Positions 5,997 to 6,235 of a DNA stretch of 6,235 nucleotides are shown here, in pieces. A model generated the notes under the pieces. It saw only the letters and a list, made by a program, of their open reading frames with translations, did not search any database and was not told where the DNA came from. The DNA is from Acidimicrobiaceae bacterium. Lineage in GTDB: Bacteria > Actinomycetota > Acidimicrobiia > Acidimicrobiales > Microtrichaceae. The position numbers were made by a program, and so were the translations under genes. Every line of letters begins with the position of its first letter. Positions within the stretch are counted from its first letter, which is position 1. The stretch covers positions 3,778 to 10,012 of the forward strand of contig DORQ01000073.1 in NCBI GenBank assembly GCA_003514205.1, in the 5' to 3' direction.

Positions 5997-6235
5997 GTGA
6001 CCACGCCAACGGCGCTGCTTCGGTGGATCATTGTGATTCTGTCGGCGTTAGTCGTTCAGTTCGCAGTGGTGTCACAGATCCGGATCTTCGGAGTGGTGCC
6101 CAACATTCTCGTCGTGCTTGCCCTCTGTGCCGGACTCACCGGCGGACCGCAACGCGGCGCGGTGGTGGGGTGGTGGTGTGGCTTCCTGTTTGAGCTGCCT
6201 CGGTTCGCTCACCCAGTTGGTCTCGAATCGCTTGC
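5997..6235 (+). CDS. mreD: Rod shape-determining protein MreD, N-terminal part (cut by the window end)
   Basis: MreD is a small integral membrane protein of the elongasome that works with MreC. The frame starting at GTG 5997 encodes 79 residues before the window ends. It is strongly hydrophobic, with likely membrane segments at about 10-28 (WIIVILSALVVQFAVVSQI), 33-48 (VVPNILVVLALCAGLT) and 53-67 (RGAVVGWWCGFLFEL). The pattern of P-N/D-hydrophobic run, then G-P-x-R-G-A-x-x-G, then a Leu-rich segment ending near PVGLESL is typical of MreD. GGGAAG 6 bases before the GTG supports the start, and the gene follows mreC by 25 bases. This gene is easily missed because a longer open frame (5972-6193) overlaps it, but that frame encodes a polar, non-membrane product. 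The C-terminal half is not seen. By analogy with other mre loci, a penicillin-binding protein and rodA may follow. Confidence 0.9.
   Translation, partial: MTTPTALLRWIIVILSALVVQFAVVSQIRIFGVVPNILVVLALCAGLTGGPQRGAVVGWWCGFLFELPRFAHPVGLESL

Noticed and set aside
5972..6193. Plus-strand open frame of 73 codons after mreC starting with TTG
   Set aside because: It overlaps the mreD frame, is polar and Arg-rich, and lacks a ribosome binding site; the 5997 frame has both membrane segments and a Shine-Dalgarno.

Overview
The window is a contiguous run of seven plus-strand housekeeping genes: an unidentified upstream gene of which only the last codons are seen, then clpP, clpX, folC, ndk, mreB, mreC and the beginning of mreD. 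The organism is most likely a member of the Actinomycetota. The ClpP resembles the actinobacterial ClpP2 type, ClpX starts with the family's typical MAKFGDGG opening, the order clp / folC / ndk / mreBCD is one I associate with that phylum, the DNA is moderately GC-rich, and five of the seven starts are GTG or TTG. A member of the Acidimicrobiia or a relative is my best guess, but that is inference and not shown by the sequence.

Positions 1-696 hold the tail of an upstream gene ending in a His-Asp repeat (possibly trigger factor) and clpP. Positions 697-870 are a 174-base gap with a strong 13-pair stem-loop and no convincing gene. Positions 871-3502 hold clpX and folC, separated by only 4 bases and probably co-transcribed. 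Positions 3503-3952 hold ndk, which has no ribosome binding site but a TANNNT element at the right distance for a leaderless transcript. Positions 3953-4079 are a 127-base gap with a weaker stem-loop and a possible promoter for the cell-shape operon. Positions 4080-6235 hold mreB, mreC and mreD, tightly packed, each with a clear Shine-Dalgarno sequence; mreD runs off the window.

Functionally there are three blocks. ClpP and ClpX together form an ATP-dependent protease, and both key parts are intact (catalytic triad in ClpP; zinc site, Walker motifs, pore loop and IGF docking loop in ClpX). FolC (folate polyglutamylation) and Ndk (nucleotide pool balance) are metabolic enzymes. MreB, MreC and MreD belong to the elongasome that directs lateral wall synthesis, so the cell is probably rod-shaped.

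I see no mobile element, CRISPR array, tRNA, rRNA or defence system, and no sign of a novel multi-gene system. The points worth a second look are small: intergenic RNA structure, a possible leaderless ndk, altered signature motifs in FolC, apparent loss of genes that often lie at this locus in relatives, and short tandem repeats.
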